This document shows positions 52,926-62,445 of a stretch of DNA of 64,000 nucleotides, one piece after another. The stretch is from contig NZ_JANUFD010000004.1 in assembly GCF_024807945.1 (NCBI RefSeq), positions 186,001-250,000 of the forward strand, written 5' to 3'. The notes under the pieces were generated by a model. That model did not search any database and had not been told where the DNA came from. It saw nothing but the letters and a program-made list of their open reading frames with translations. Within the stretch, counting starts at the first letter, position 1. Every line of letters starts with the position of its first letter. The stretch is from Pseudomonas sp. JUb42 (GTDB lineage Bacteria > Pseudomonadota > Gammaproteobacteria > Pseudomonadales > Pseudomonadaceae). The translations under genes were made by a program, and so were the position numbers.

Positions 52926-55121
52926 ATGCGCTCCCCCTTGCTGACTTCCCTGACCCTTGCCATCAGTGCAACCGTGTGTGCCCAGGCTCATGCCAGTAGC
53001 GATGACTCATGCTCGCCGAGCTTTTCCATGCTCAAGAAAAACTACGACGCGTGCAGCAACCTGGCCTTCCTCAGCCCCGGCAACGACAGCCAGGTCAACC
53101 TGCGCCTGCTGCTGGCCAGCGGCGGTTCCATGCAGGTCACGCCCAACCCGCTGACAGCGGATGATCTTGCCGAAGGCTATGGCGAGATGCCGTTTGCCCT
53201 GTCGCGCCTGTACCTGAGCCAGGCGCCGGCGGCGAACAGCGAAGGTGAGAGCACTGACGTCACCGTTGTTGACTCGGTCAGCAGCACGCTGGACAAGGCA
53301 TTGGCCAAACTGCATATCCAGCGAGAAGAGGTTGCCAATGGTTCGGCCGACCTGATCCAGGGGGAAGGCAGCCGTTGTCAGAGCAACAACAATAACAGCG
53401 CACTGAGCTTTGTGAATCAGGTCGTCGAGAGCATTAACCTCTCGGACAGCGAGCGCCAGGCCTTGGCCGGCGCGCGGATGAAGATGCTGCAAGCCTGTGC
53501 CTGGGAGCCGGAACAATTGCAGGCCCTGTTGCCAACCGATATGAACTCGGCGTCGGCCAAGGAGCTGGTGCAGTACCTCAAGGCGGCCGGCGACTTCTAT
53601 AGCGGCCGCTTCGACGACGCCAAGCAAGGCTTCACTGCAGTCAGCGACACGGCGCTGCCCTGGCTGCATGAAACAGCCGTCTATATGGTGGCGCGCACCG
53701 AGCTGAATCTCGCCCAGGAAAACGCCCTTACCGAATACGGCGACCTGGACCGCAGCAAGGTCGACAAGGCCGCACTCAAGCGCGCCGAAGATGGCTTCAA
53801 GGCGTATGTCGACAGCGATCCGTTCGGTTACTACTCCACCTCCGCCACCGGCCTGCTGCGCCGCGTTCACTGGCTGGGCGCCGACACCGACAAGCTCGCC
53901 GAGGACTACCAGAACGAATTCTTCGCCACCGGCGATAACGAGCGTGACGAGGACTACCTCGACAGCCTGGTACAGGAAGCCGACGCCAAACTGATCGCGG
54001 GCAATACCCAGCCAGTGAAATCCTATCTGGTGGCCGCGCTCAACGACCTGATGTGGATGCGCGAGCAATCGAAAAGCAAACTGACCCGCGAGCAACTGCT
54101 GGCACAAAAGGCCACCTTCGCCGAGCAGCCGGAGCTGTTCGGTTACTTGCAGGCCGCCCAGGCGTTCTATGTCGGCAATGATCCGGACGCAGCCCTCAAA
54201 CTGCTGCCGACCCAGTTGCCGGAGAAGCTCAATTACCTGGCCTTCAGCCAGCAGACCCTGCGTGGTCTGGCCATGGAAGCCAAGCAGGACTTCAAGGGCG
54301 CCGCAGCACTGTGGCTGCAACTGATGCCGCTGAGCACCCAGCCGCTGCAACAGGATCAGCTGGAACTGGCCCTGGCCATGAACTACGAGCGGGATCAGCA
54401 GCTGTCCAGGGTGTTCGCCGAGGGCTCGCCAATCAAGGCCAGTCAGGTGCGTTACACCCTGTTGCGCCAGGTCGCCGATGCTGACCTGCTGCGTCAGCAA
54501 GTGACCAAAGGCGTCAGCGAAACCGAACGCAATACCGCGCTGTTCGTGCTGCTCTACAAGGACCTGATGCGCAGCCAATACGCCGCCTACGCCGAAGACG
54601 TCAAGCGCCTGCCCGCCAAGCCGTCGGAAGAGAAACTCGGTTACGCCCTGGGGGACAGCTACAGTAGCTCCAACCTGACCCTGTTTCTGTGGAACGGCGA
54701 CAAGGCCGACTCCGGTTATGCCTGCCCGAGCCTGCCGGAAATCGCCGCGCGTCTGCAAAAGGACGCCAAGGACCCCAAAGGCTTGCTGTGTCAGGGCGAA
54801 TTCATCCTGCGCAACGGTCTGGACGGTATGAGCCTGGACCAACGGCGTAACGCCGACCGCCTCGGTGGTACAGCGCCGGGCTATGCCGGGGAAGTGTTCT
54901 CGCGTCTGGAGGGCTACAAGCAGGTGCTCGGCAACACCAAGGCCGAGCACAAGGACCAGGCCTATGCGCTGTTCCGCGCCATCAACTGCTATGCGCCGTC
55001 GGGCAATAACAGCTGTGGCGGTAAGGAGGTCGAACCGTCCACGCGCAAAGCCTGGTTCAAACAGCTGAAAACCACTTACGCCGACACCAGCTGGGGCAAA
55101 TCCCTGCAGTTCTACTGGTAA
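52926..55121 (+). CDS. Large secreted repeat protein, helical (TPR-like), unknown function
   Basis: Starts at ATG 52926 (AAAGGACC upstream), 731 residues; the earlier start at 52878 would put 16 residues before the signal peptide. The signal peptide is MRSPLLTSLTLAISATVCAQAHA. The mature part is almost entirely helical and rich in Leu/Ala, with TPR-like stretches such as ELVQYLKAAGDFYSGRFDDA and PELFGYLQAAQAFYVGNDPD. Cys pairs at both ends (CSPSFSMLKKNYDAC, CYAPSGNNSC) fit a periplasmic location. The DUF3142 gene begins six bases downstream, so they form an operon. Function not recognised. Confidence 0.75.
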   Translation: MRSPLLTSLTLAISATVCAQAHASSDDSCSPSFSMLKKNYDACSNLAFLSPGNDSQVNLRLLLASGGSMQVTPNPLTADDLAEGYGEMPFALSRLYLSQAPAANSEGESTDVTVVDSVSSTLDKALAKLHIQREEVANGSADLIQGEGSRCQSNNNNSALSFVNQVVESINLSDSERQALAGARMKMLQACAWEPEQLQALLPTDMNSASAKELVQYLKAAGDFYSGRFDDAKQGFTAVSDTALPWLHETAVYMVARTELNLAQENALTEYGDLDRSKVDKAALKRAEDGFKAYVDSDPFGYYSTSATGLLRRVHWLGADTDKLAEDYQNEFFATGDNERDEDYLDSLVQEADAKLIAGNTQPVKSYLVAALNDLMWMREQSKSKLTREQLLAQKATFAEQPELFGYLQAAQAFYVGNDPDAALKLLPTQLPEKLNYLAFSQQTLRGLAMEAKQDFKGAAALWLQLMPLSTQPLQQDQLELALAMNYERDQQLSRVFAEGSPIKASQVRYTLLRQVADADLLRQQVTKGVSETERNTALFVLLYKDLMRSQYAAYAEDVKRLPAKPSEEKLGYALGDSYSSSNLTLFLWNGDKADSGYACPSLPEIAARLQKDAKDPKGLLCQGEFILRNGLDGMSLDQRRNADRLGGTAPGYAGEVFSRLEGYKQVLGNTKAEHKDQAYALFRAINCYAPSGNNSCGGKEVEPSTRKAWFKQLKTTYADTSWGKSLQFYW

Positions 55122-55127
55122 GGTCGG

Positions 55128-55832
55128 ATGCGCCTGCTGGCCTGGCTGCTGTTGCTGCTGGCGACCTCGGCAACAGCCGCGGTGGATGCCCGGGACTATG
55201 ACGCCTTCTGGCTGTGGGGTGGGGTCAACGGCCAGCCGGTGCTGGCCCAGGCCAAGACCCTGTACCTGCTGCAAGGGCAGATCAGCATCGCCAAACGCGA
55301 CCCGCAACAGCGGGTCAACTTCATTGCCCAGGGCATGAGCGTCAAGGCCCTGCCCCAGCCGGACCTGTGGATCGTCTACCGCGCCCACACCCTGCACTGG
55401 CCGGAATCGGTCTATCGACAGTTATTCGGACAGGTTGAACGCTGGAAGCGGGCAGGCAATCACGTAGTCGGCATCCAGATCGACTTCGACGCGCGCACTC
55501 GCTATCTGAATGAATACGTCGAATTCCTGCGCGATCTGCGCCAGCGCCTGCCCGGCGAATACCGTCTGAGCATTACGGGCCTAATGGACTGGAGCAGCAA
55601 CGCTGACCCAGCGGCCATCGGCCAGCTCAAAGGCATCGTCGACGAAGTGGTGGTACAGACCTACCAGGGCCGCCACAGCATCCCCGACTATGGCGCCTAT
55701 CTGCCCCGCATCAACCGTCTGGGCCTGCCCTACAAAATCGGCCTGATCCAGGGTGGTGAATGGCAGGTGCCGGGATACTTGCAAGGCAGCGAGTGGTTCA
55801 GGGGGTATGTGGTGTTTTTGCAGAATCCGTGA
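55128..55832 (+). CDS. DUF3142-type secreted protein
   Basis: A 234-residue protein with a signal peptide (MRLLAWLLLLLATSATA). The strands LWIVYRAHTLHW, VVGIQIDFDARTRYL, LSITGLMDW and VDEVVVQTYQGRHSI suggest a TIM barrel related to glycoside hydrolases, as in DUF3142; the acidic pair in QIDFDA sits where a catalytic acid is often found. It shares an operon with the TPR-like protein just upstream (six-base gap), so both probably act together in the periplasm. Substrate unknown. A REP doublet follows. Confidence 0.8.
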   Translation: MRLLAWLLLLLATSATAAVDARDYDAFWLWGGVNGQPVLAQAKTLYLLQGQISIAKRDPQQRVNFIAQGMSVKALPQPDLWIVYRAHTLHWPESVYRQLFGQVERWKRAGNHVVGIQIDFDARTRYLNEYVEFLRDLRQRLPGEYRLSITGLMDWSSNADPAAIGQLKGIVDEVVVQTYQGRHSIPDYGAYLPRINRLGLPYKIGLIQGGEWQVPGYLQGSEWFRGYVVFLQNP

Positions 55833-55847
55833 GGTCCACGCATTACT

Positions 55848-55937
55848 GTAGGACCGGCTTCAGCCGGGAGGGCATCGCTCCTGAACATACAGATGTAACG
55901 AATGTACGAGCTCCTTCCACGCTAAAGCCGGTCCCAC
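55848..55937. repeat. REP doublet, family D
   Basis: Left arm GTAGGACCGGCTTCAGCCGG and right arm GCTAAAGCCGGTCCCAC, between convergent genes. Confidence 0.85.
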
Positions 55938-55950
55938 AAGGTCACAGGCA

Positions 55951-56259
55951 TCAGATGTCCATATCCAGCAACGCCGCTCCCAGCGCCTTGCCATGGGCGT
56001 CCAGCGCCAGGGAACGGGTCACGCCGCCGCGCAGGATGCCGGGCAAGACAAAATTCAGCGCATGAACGTTCGGCAGCTCATACCGACGAATCGGTGCCGC
56101 TGCCGGATCGAGCAGTTCGGCGAAATAGGCGCTGACCCGCTCCACCGTCAGAAACTCAGCCAGGCGTGCATAGTCTTCGCCGCGGTAGGCGATCAGGGAA
56201 ATGTTCGAGGTGTCGCCCTTGTCCCCGGTACGGGAGTGGGCCAGTTCACGCAGCTTCAT
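55951..56259 (-). CDS. AtuA-related small protein (AtuA C-terminal-domain-like)
   Basis: Starts at ATG 56259, overlapping the end of the AtuA-like gene by four bases, 102 residues. The sequence KLRELAHSRTGDKGDTSNIS and YELPNVHALNFVLPGILRGG is the small domain that in other bacteria is fused to the C terminus of AtuA-like proteins. The conserved SRTGDKGDT stretch suggests ligand or metal binding. It should act with the AtuA-family protein. The longer frame up to 56463 is a shadow of that gene. Confidence 0.85.
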   Translation of the reverse strand: MKLRELAHSRTGDKGDTSNISLIAYRGEDYARLAEFLTVERVSAYFAELLDPAAAPIRRYELPNVHALNFVLPGILRGGVTRSLALDAHGKALGAALLDMDI

Positions 56260-57611
56260 GAGGCTGCCTCCATATGCACGGCCACGGTGACAGCAGTGCG
56301 CGGCAGGAACAGCGATGCCACGGCCACCACCTGACGCAGGTTTTTGCTTGCGCCACCGCCGCCGTAGGGACCGTTGGTGTAGAGGGTTTCGACTTCGTTG
56401 GCAACGCGCACCGCGCAGGCCTTGTCGGCACAACGGGCCGCCACGCGCAGGCGCACCTCCCACGGCTCGCCACTGGCCCGGGCGCCCAGCTCGCCGCCGT
56501 GCAGGCTGTCGACGCCGATCAACTCGGCGCGCAGATCGTCATAAACCACGCCCATCAGTTGCAGACGCTCAAGCACCACTTGCCGCGCCAACTGCGCTCG
56601 TGCGACTGCTCCCGGCCCACCGTAGGACATCTGCCCTTCACCGATCCAACCATCGAGGTAACCCACCGAGACCTTCAAGTTCTGCGGTCGCTCACGACCA
56701 TCAGCGCCGCTGACCGCGACCCGATTGGTCGCCACCGCATCGAACGACACTGCGCTGAAATCCGCGCAGACATCCGGGGTCAGGTACGCCGCCGGGTCAT
56801 GCACTTCATAGAGCATCTGCTCAGTGCAGGTGGCGGTATCGATACGCCCGCCGCTACCTGCCACCTTGCAGATAGTTGCCTCGCCCCGCTCGTTGACCTC
56901 GGCCAGGGGAAAGCCCAGACGCGCCAGATCGGGCACGTCCTTGAAACCGGGGTCAGCAAAGTAACCGCCGCTGATCTGCCCGGCACATTCGAGCAAATGG
57001 CCGATCAAGGTGCCGCGCCCCAAAAGCGCCCAGTTATCACTGGCCCAACCGAATTCAAACAGCTGCGGTGCGAGAAACAGCGATGGATCGGCCACACGGC
57101 CGGTGATCACCACGTCGGCATCGGCGCGCAATGCCTGGACAATACCTTCGGCGCCCAGATAGGCATTGGCGGAGATCAGCCGTTCACCCAGCGAGGCCAG
57201 GGTCGCACCGTTATCCAGTAACTGTTGCGGCTCACGCTTGAGGGTATCGAGCACGTCGTCGCCGGTGATGGCTGCTACTTTGAGGCCATGCAGACCCAGT
57301 TCACTGGCAATGCGCCGCACTTCCCGCGCCGCCGCCAGGGGGTTGGCCGCGCCCATGTTGGTGATCAGGCGCAGGCGCCGACCGCGGCCAGCGCCGACAA
57401 AGGGCAGCACCCGGCGCATGCGCTCGCTGAGCAGCGGGTCGTAACCGGCTTCAGGGTCGCTCAGGCGCGCCTGCTGGGCCAGGGCGATGGTGCGTTCGGC
57501 CAGGCATTCGAAGACCAGGTAATCCAGCTCGCCAAGCTCGGCCAGTTCAACCGCCGGCTCGATGCGGTCGCCTGAATATCCGGCGCCGGAACCGATACGT
57601 AGGGTTTTCAT
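56256..57611 (-). CDS. AtuA-family protein (DUF1446)
   Basis: A 451-residue cytoplasmic protein. RIGSGAGYSGDRIEPAVELA opens the DUF1446 domain; ITNMGAANPLAAAREVRRIA, VVITGRVADPSLFLAPQLF, and SGGYFADPGFKDVPDLARLG follow. In P. aeruginosa AtuA is needed for growth on acyclic terpenes, but its reaction is unknown, and relatives occur in many carbon-use clusters. Here it begins directly after the stop of a citrate-type transporter (TGAATG) and overlaps the small AtuA-related gene. None of the terpene genes (atuB-H) is present, so the operon probably handles another substrate, such as an organic acid. Confidence 0.88.
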   Translation of the reverse strand: MKTLRIGSGAGYSGDRIEPAVELAELGELDYLVFECLAERTIALAQQARLSDPEAGYDPLLSERMRRVLPFVGAGRGRRLRLITNMGAANPLAAAREVRRIASELGLHGLKVAAITGDDVLDTLKREPQQLLDNGATLASLGERLISANAYLGAEGIVQALRADADVVITGRVADPSLFLAPQLFEFGWASDNWALLGRGTLIGHLLECAGQISGGYFADPGFKDVPDLARLGFPLAEVNERGEATICKVAGSGGRIDTATCTEQMLYEVHDPAAYLTPDVCADFSAVSFDAVATNRVAVSGADGRERPQNLKVSVGYLDGWIGEGQMSYGGPGAVARAQLARQVVLERLQLMGVVYDDLRAELIGVDSLHGGELGARASGEPWEVRLRVAARCADKACAVRVANEVETLYTNGPYGGGGASKNLRQVVAVASLFLPRTAVTVAVHMEAAS

Positions 57612-58904
57612 TCAGAACACTCCCAGGAGCAATGCCGTCAGGGTCATCAGGACCGACGCGGCAAACAGGAAAGGGATGGTGAAACGTTGGTGATCGGCCA
57701 ACTCGACCTTGCACAGGCCCACCAACAGGAAGGTCGCGGGGGTCAGCGGGCTGACCGGGAAACCGGTGGTGTGCACGCCCAACAGCGAGGCCTGGGCCAC
57801 TTGCAGCGGTTCGACGCCCAGAGCCTTGCCGACTTCGGCAATCACCGGCATGACACCGAAATAGAAAGAGTCAGGATCGAACAGCAGGCTCAACGGCATC
57901 GACAGGAAACCCACCAGCGCCGGAATCAAATGACCATGCCCGGCCGGAATCTGCGCCACCGCCACTTCGGCCATGGCCTTGAGCATGCCGGTGCCTTGCA
58001 TGATGCCGGTGAACACCCCGGCGGCCAGCAGGATACTGGCCATGGTCAGGGCAGTTTTCGCATGAGCATCGATGCGGGCACGCTGGGCGTCGACATTGGG
58101 GTAGTTGATGCACAGGGCGACGACGGTGCCGAGCATGAACATCACCACCGGGTCGACCCAACCGGCAATCATCACCGCCATCACCAGTACCGTGAGGATC
58201 AGGTTGAGGACGAACAGGCGCGGGCGACGCAGCACTTCTTCGTCGGCGCTGAGAACACGTTGCGGCACCACATCCACCGCCGCATCGGCACCCAGGCCCA
58301 GACGCCGCTCTTCACGACGGCCCAGCCACCAGGCACAGGCAAAGACGAACAGCAGGCCGACGATCTGCACCGGGATCAGCGGCTGGAACAGCTCCGCCAC
58401 CGGCACATGCAAGGCGGCCGAGGAGCGCAGCACCGGGCCGGTCCAGGGCAGGAAGTTGACCCCCGCCGCCATGGCCGCGACGCAGGCGAGAATGCGCTTG
58501 TCCATGCCCAGCCTTATATACAGCGGCAGCATGGCTGGCACCGTGACCAAAAAGGTCACCGCGCCGGAGCCATCCAGATGCACCAGCAGGGCCAGCAATG
58601 CAGTGCCCATGACAATCCGTGTCGGCCTTGTGCCGACGGTGCGCAGGATGCGGTCGATGATGGGGTCGAGCATGCCCGCGTCGGTCATCACCCCGAAGAA
58701 CAGGATGGCGAACACAAACATGCCGACCACCGGGGCGACGTTCTTGATACCGGTAATGATGAAGGCACTGGTCTGCAGGCCGAAGCCGCCGAGCAACGCG
58801 GCAATGATCGGCAAGGCGATCAGGGCAACCAGGGGAGACAGGCGTTTGCTCATGACAGCGGCGAGCAAACAGAGAATCGTGATGACGCCAAGGGTAGCGA
58901 GCAT
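57612..58904 (-). CDS. CitMHS-family transporter (citrate-metal symporter type)
   Basis: A 430-residue membrane protein with about twelve helices and the CitMHS pattern: [60 protein letters not shown] and [13 protein letters not shown]. Named members import citrate with Mg or Ca; related ones take other tricarboxylates. It is the first gene of a three-gene operon with the AtuA-type genes and is divergent from a LysR regulator, the usual arrangement for substrate-induced uptake and use of an organic acid. Confidence 0.9.
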   Translation of the reverse strand: MLATLGVITILCLLAAVMSKRLSPLVALIALPIIAALLGGFGLQTSAFIITGIKNVAPVVGMFVFAILFFGVMTDAGMLDPIIDRILRTVGTRPTRIVMGTALLALLVHLDGSGAVTFLVTVPAMLPLYIRLGMDKRILACVAAMAAGVNFLPWTGPVLRSSAALHVPVAELFQPLIPVQIVGLLFVFACAWWLGRREERRLGLGADAAVDVVPQRVLSADEEVLRRPRLFVLNLILTVLVMAVMIAGWVDPVVMFMLGTVVALCINYPNVDAQRARIDAHAKTALTMASILLAAGVFTGIMQGTGMLKAMAEVAVAQIPAGHGHLIPALVGFLSMPLSLLFDPDSFYFGVMPVIAEVGKALGVEPLQVAQASLLGVHTTGFPVSPLTPATFLLVGLCKVELADHQRFTIPFLFAASVLMTLTALLLGVF

Positions 58905-59024
58905 GGGTGGGTTCCGATTTTCATTGTTGTTTTCAGCGAGTATTGAAAGCGGGGTATGCTTTGTAAATTGAAATGTTCACCGCCTCATATTCTAAAAATA
59001 CGAATCATCGATGCGCACTCACCC

Positions 59025-59077
59025 GCAGGAGCGGCTTTAGCCGCGAGGCCGCTCTCCCGGCTAAAGCCGGTCCTACT
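59025..59077. repeat. Compact REP doublet, family D, in a divergent promoter region
   Basis: GCAGGAGCGGCTTTAGCCGC and CCCGGCTAAAGCCGGTCCTAC, only 53 bp overall, ending 22 bases before the LysR start codon. Confidence 0.8.
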
Positions 59078-59098
59078 GTCTCCGCACTCCAGGTGGCC

Positions 59099-59980
59099 AT
59101 GAAAAACTCCATCCAGCACATCCGTGCTTTCCTCGCCGTCGCTCACAGCGCCAGTTTTACCAAGGCAGCGATCCAGTTGAACCTGTCGCCCTCGGCCCTG
59201 ACCGTGCAGATCCAGCAACTGGAAGACTGGCTCGGCGTCGTCCTGCTCGAACGCAGCCCGCGCCAGGTCAGCCTGACGGCGGCCGGGCAGAACATGCTGG
59301 GGCCCATGGAAAAGCTCTTGCTGGACCTGGACAACATCGTCAGCGGCTCGCGGGATCTGGCCGCCCTGCGCCGCGGTGTGGTCACCCTGGCGGCGTTGCC
59401 ATCCATGTGTTCCAGCGTGCTGCCACCGGTTTTGCGCGTTTTCCGCGAACAGTTTCCCGGTGTCGAGGTGCGCCTGCGTGACGTCGTAGCGCAGCGTATT
59501 GATGCGTTGGTGCGCGAAGGCGAAGTGGATTTCGGCCTGGGCGTACGGGCACGCATGGGCCATGGCCTGGACTTTGAGGTGGTATGGGTCGACCGCTTAT
59601 GCCTGTTCGTCCCCGCCGATCACCCGTTGGCGCACAAACGCTCGGTGAAACTGGCAGCCCTGGCCGGTCAGCCGATCATCCTGACCGGCCGCGACAGCAG
59701 TGTGCGCGAACGCGTGGAGCAGCTGTTTGCCAGTGAGGAACTGCCCCTGGTGCCGGGCCTGGAAGCCAACTACATGTCCACGGTACTGGCTCTGGTGCGT
59801 CAGGGGCTGGGGATGACACTGCTGCCAGAATCCGCCGACGAAGGTCGCGGCGAGCTGGTACGAGTGCCGGTTGACCATCCCGACGTGGCAAGGGAGATCG
59901 GCCTGATTACCCGCGTGGGGCACGGCCTGAGCCCGGCGGCGCAGCGGTTTGTCGAATTGATGAGAAATGCCAACACCTGA
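59099..59980 (+). CDS. LysR-family regulator
   Basis: Starts at ATG 59099 (AGGTGGCC upstream), 293 residues; the frame to 58973 runs through a REP element. The winged helix is IQHIRAFLAVAHSASFTKAA and LSPSALTVQIQQLEDWLGVVLLER, with the usual LysR linker; the periplasmic-binding-like C-terminal domain has QGLGMTLLPES. It is divergent from the CitMHS-AtuA operon, so it most likely activates that operon in response to its substrate. A REP element is wedged between the promoter region and its start codon. Confidence 0.92.
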   Translation: MKNSIQHIRAFLAVAHSASFTKAAIQLNLSPSALTVQIQQLEDWLGVVLLERSPRQVSLTAAGQNMLGPMEKLLLDLDNIVSGSRDLAALRRGVVTLAALPSMCSSVLPPVLRVFREQFPGVEVRLRDVVAQRIDALVREGEVDFGLGVRARMGHGLDFEVVWVDRLCLFVPADHPLAHKRSVKLAALAGQPIILTGRDSSVRERVEQLFASEELPLVPGLEANYMSTVLALVRQGLGMTLLPESADEGRGELVRVPVDHPDVAREIGLITRVGHGLSPAAQRFVELMRNANT

Positions 59981-59982
59981 CT

Positions 59983-60074
59983 GTGGGACCGGCTTTAGCC
60001 GGGAAGGCGTCTTTGAACACTATATAGAGATGCGGCGAATACAGCGGCCTCTTCCCGGCTAAAGCCGGTCCCAC
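59983..60074. repeat. REP doublet, family D
   Basis: Left arm GTGGGACCGGCTTTAGCCGG and right arm CCGGCTAAAGCCGGTCCCAC, exact inverses. It begins two bases after the LysR stop codon and separates that gene from the iron-uptake operon. Confidence 0.9.
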
Positions 60075-60178
60075 CGAAGTTGATGCGGAGCCGTTTGCGA
60101 GCTGATTCAGGTCAACTGAACTGCAGCTGAACGCGAATGCGAAATGAAACCTTTGCAAAAAAACAACTATGCGCATTC

Positions 60179-60197
60179 AATAATGAGTATCATTATG
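60179..60197. promoter_or_regulatory. Strong Fur box of the efe operon
   Basis: AATAATGAGTATCATTATG matches the 19-bp Fur consensus at 15 positions and lies 79 bp before the efeU start. It predicts repression by Fur-Fe(II). Confidence 0.85.
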
Positions 60198-60275
60198 TTA
60201 CACGTTGTTTCGTTGACAGAAGCCCAAGGCACGCAACGAAGCGAGACACTTTAAAGCATTTACCTCGGATGAAAC

Positions 60276-61139
60276 ATGCTCGTTCCTTTTTTGATCATGC
60301 TGCGCGAAGGTATTGAAGCCGCGCTCATCGTTGGCATCATCGCCAGCTACCTGCGTCAGACCGGCCGTGGCGAGTGGATGCCCGCCGTGTGGATCGGTGT
60401 CTTCCTGGCCGGTGCCCTGGCCCTGTTCGTCGGTGGCGGCCTGGAAATGGTCAGCGCTGAATTCCCGCAGAAACAACAGGAACTGTTCGAAGGCCTGGTC
60501 GGGCTGCTTGCCGTGATCATCCTCAGTTCCATGGTGTTCTGGATGCGCAAAGTAGCGCGCTCGATCAAGCATGAGCTGCATGTCTCCCTCGATGCCGCCC
60601 TCGCCGGCTCGAAAAACCAGACCTACGCCCTGATCGGCATGGTGTTCTTTGCCGTAGCCCGGGAAGGTCTGGAAACTGTGTTCTTCCTGCTCGCCGTGTT
60701 CCAGCAGAGCGAAGGCGTCGGTGCACCTCTGGGCGCCCTGCTCGGCCTGTTGCTGGCCATTGGCGTCGGCATCGCCATCTATAAGGGCAGCATGCGCCTG
60801 AACCTGAGCCGCTTCTTCCGCTGGACCGGGCTGTTCATTCTCGTGGTCGCGGCCGGGATCCTCGCAAACTCCGTGCAGGCACTGCATGAAGCCGGCCTGT
60901 GGAATCACTTCCAGACCGTGGTCTTCGATATCAGCGCCACCCTGCCGATGGATGGCCCGACCGGCTCGGTTCTGGCCGGCATGTTCGGTTATCAGGACGC
61001 GCCGACCATCAGCACCCTGACGGTCTACCTGGTCTATCTGATCGGGGCCCTGGTGCTGTTTTTCCTGCCGCACGCCCCGGTGGTGAGTCTGCCCACCAAG
61101 CCTGCGCATCTCCCGTCTTCTTCCGTTACGAATAAATAA
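60276..61139 (+). CDS. efeU: Ferrous/ferric iron permease EfeU (FTR1 family)
   Basis: A 287-residue inner-membrane protein with seven hydrophobic helices. The two REXXE iron-binding motifs of FTR1 permeases are seen: REGIE at residues 10-14 and REGLE at 129-133. It forms the channel of the EfeUOB system, which takes up iron, best at low pH. The gene is first in the operon after a Fur box; efeO follows eight bases after the stop. Confidence 0.95.
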   Translation: MLVPFLIMLREGIEAALIVGIIASYLRQTGRGEWMPAVWIGVFLAGALALFVGGGLEMVSAEFPQKQQELFEGLVGLLAVIILSSMVFWMRKVARSIKHELHVSLDAALAGSKNQTYALIGMVFFAVAREGLETVFFLLAVFQQSEGVGAPLGALLGLLLAIGVGIAIYKGSMRLNLSRFFRWTGLFILVVAAGILANSVQALHEAGLWNHFQTVVFDISATLPMDGPTGSVLAGMFGYQDAPTISTLTVYLVYLIGALVLFFLPHAPVVSLPTKPAHLPSSSVTNK

Positions 61140-61147
61140 GGGCCTCC

Positions 61148-62356
61148 ATGACCAACAGTCCCTCAGGGCTTGCGCCGCAAGCCACGCCTCCCCGCGCCTT
61201 GCGTTGGGTGCTGGCTGGCTCCGTAATCCTCATGATCGCTGGCGGCGCGATGTTCTACACCGCCTCCCAGACCGCCATGAAAAAACGCGCCGCCACTGCC
61301 GGTGCCGAAACACTGGTCACCATTCACGCCCACAGTTGCGAGCCTAACGCCCTGACGGTCGCAGCCGGCAAGAATGCTTTCCGCATCGTCAACCGTTCGG
61401 AACGTGCCGTTGAGTGGGAAATTCTCGATGGCGTGCTGGTCATCGAAGAGCGCGAGAACATCGCCCCCGGCCTGAGCCAAGTGATCAACGCCAACCTGAT
61501 GCCCGGCGACTACACCATCACCTGCGGCCTGCTGAGCAACCCGCGCGGCACCCTGCACGTCACGCCGACTGCCGAGTCCGATGCCCTGGCCAAGGCCCGC
61601 CCATCAATGGTGGCCTTTATCGGCCCGCTGTCGGAATACCGCGTCTACCTGAGCATGCAGGGTTCGCAGTTGCTCAAGGCGATCGACGCCCTGCAACAAG
61701 CCGTGGATGCCGGTGACCTGAGCCTCGCCCAGGCCGCCTACGCCCCGGCCCGAGCCGCCTACCAGCGGATCGCCCCGGCGGCACAGCGTCTGTCCGAACT
61801 GGACAACGCCATCAACGCCCGCGCCGACTACTACGAAAAACGCGAGCAGGATCCGGGCTTCAATGGCTTCCACCGCGTCGAATACGCGCTGTTCCAACAG
61901 CACTCCCTCGACGGCCTGGCCCCTGTGGTGCAGCGCCTGCGCACGGACAGCGACAGCCTCAAGCAACAGCTGCTGGCCCAGAGCATCGCCCCTGAGCAAC
62001 TGGCCGGTATCGTTGCCCGCAACATGCGCAGCCTGGCCGAGATCCGCAGCAATGGCGAAGAAGAACGCTACAGCCACACCGACCTGAACGGCTTTGCCGC
62101 CAACCTGGAAGGCACACGCAAGGTCATCGACCTGCTGCGCCCTCTGCTGGCCAAGTCCGCCGGTGAACTGCTCGGCAAGATCGACAGCGCCATGACAGCA
62201 CTGGACAGCAGCATTCATAACCTGAAAACCGACAGTGGCTATCGCCCGTACGATCAGGTCGATGCCGCGCAACGCAAACAACTTGCAGATAACGCCAAGG
62301 CTCTGGCGGATGTACTCGATGGAATCGACCCTGCGCTCGGCTTGTCCGGTCTGTGA
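61148..62356 (+). CDS. efeO: EfeO, periplasmic iron-binding protein (cupredoxin plus M75 domain)
   Basis: A 402-residue protein. Instead of a typical cleaved signal it has an N-terminal membrane segment (LRWVLAGSVILMIAGGAMF). A cupredoxin domain (about 50-140) with HSCEPNALTVAAGKNAF is followed by an imelysin-like M75 domain with the HxxE metal motif FHRVEYALF (His242, Glu245). The cupredoxin part keeps its Cys64. It hands iron to EfeU. A second EfeO-type gene starts at 63809, so the operon encodes two M75 proteins. Confidence 0.93.
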   Translation: MTNSPSGLAPQATPPRALRWVLAGSVILMIAGGAMFYTASQTAMKKRAATAGAETLVTIHAHSCEPNALTVAAGKNAFRIVNRSERAVEWEILDGVLVIEERENIAPGLSQVINANLMPGDYTITCGLLSNPRGTLHVTPTAESDALAKARPSMVAFIGPLSEYRVYLSMQGSQLLKAIDALQQAVDAGDLSLAQAAYAPARAAYQRIAPAAQRLSELDNAINARADYYEKREQDPGFNGFHRVEYALFQQHSLDGLAPVVQRLRTDSDSLKQQLLAQSIAPEQLAGIVARNMRSLAEIRSNGEEERYSHTDLNGFAANLEGTRKVIDLLRPLLAKSAGELLGKIDSAMTALDSSIHNLKTDSGYRPYDQVDAAQRKQLADNAKALADVLDGIDPALGLSGL

Positions 62357-62445
62357 CAGTAGCCGGTCATTAACAAGAGGGGCCACCCAGGCCCCCGATG
62401 CCTTGTCGGCCTCTCTGATCGAGAGCCCTTTAAGCTGACTATCGA

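Noticed and set aside
53007..55397. 796-residue open frame on the minus strand
   Set aside because: It lies opposite the secreted TPR-like gene, which has a signal peptide, ribosome-binding site and operon partner. In high-GC DNA the antisense frame often stays open; the translation has no signature.
57687..58946. 419-residue plus-strand frame
   Set aside because: Antisense to the CitMHS transporter; its His/Gln-rich composition is typical of such shadows.
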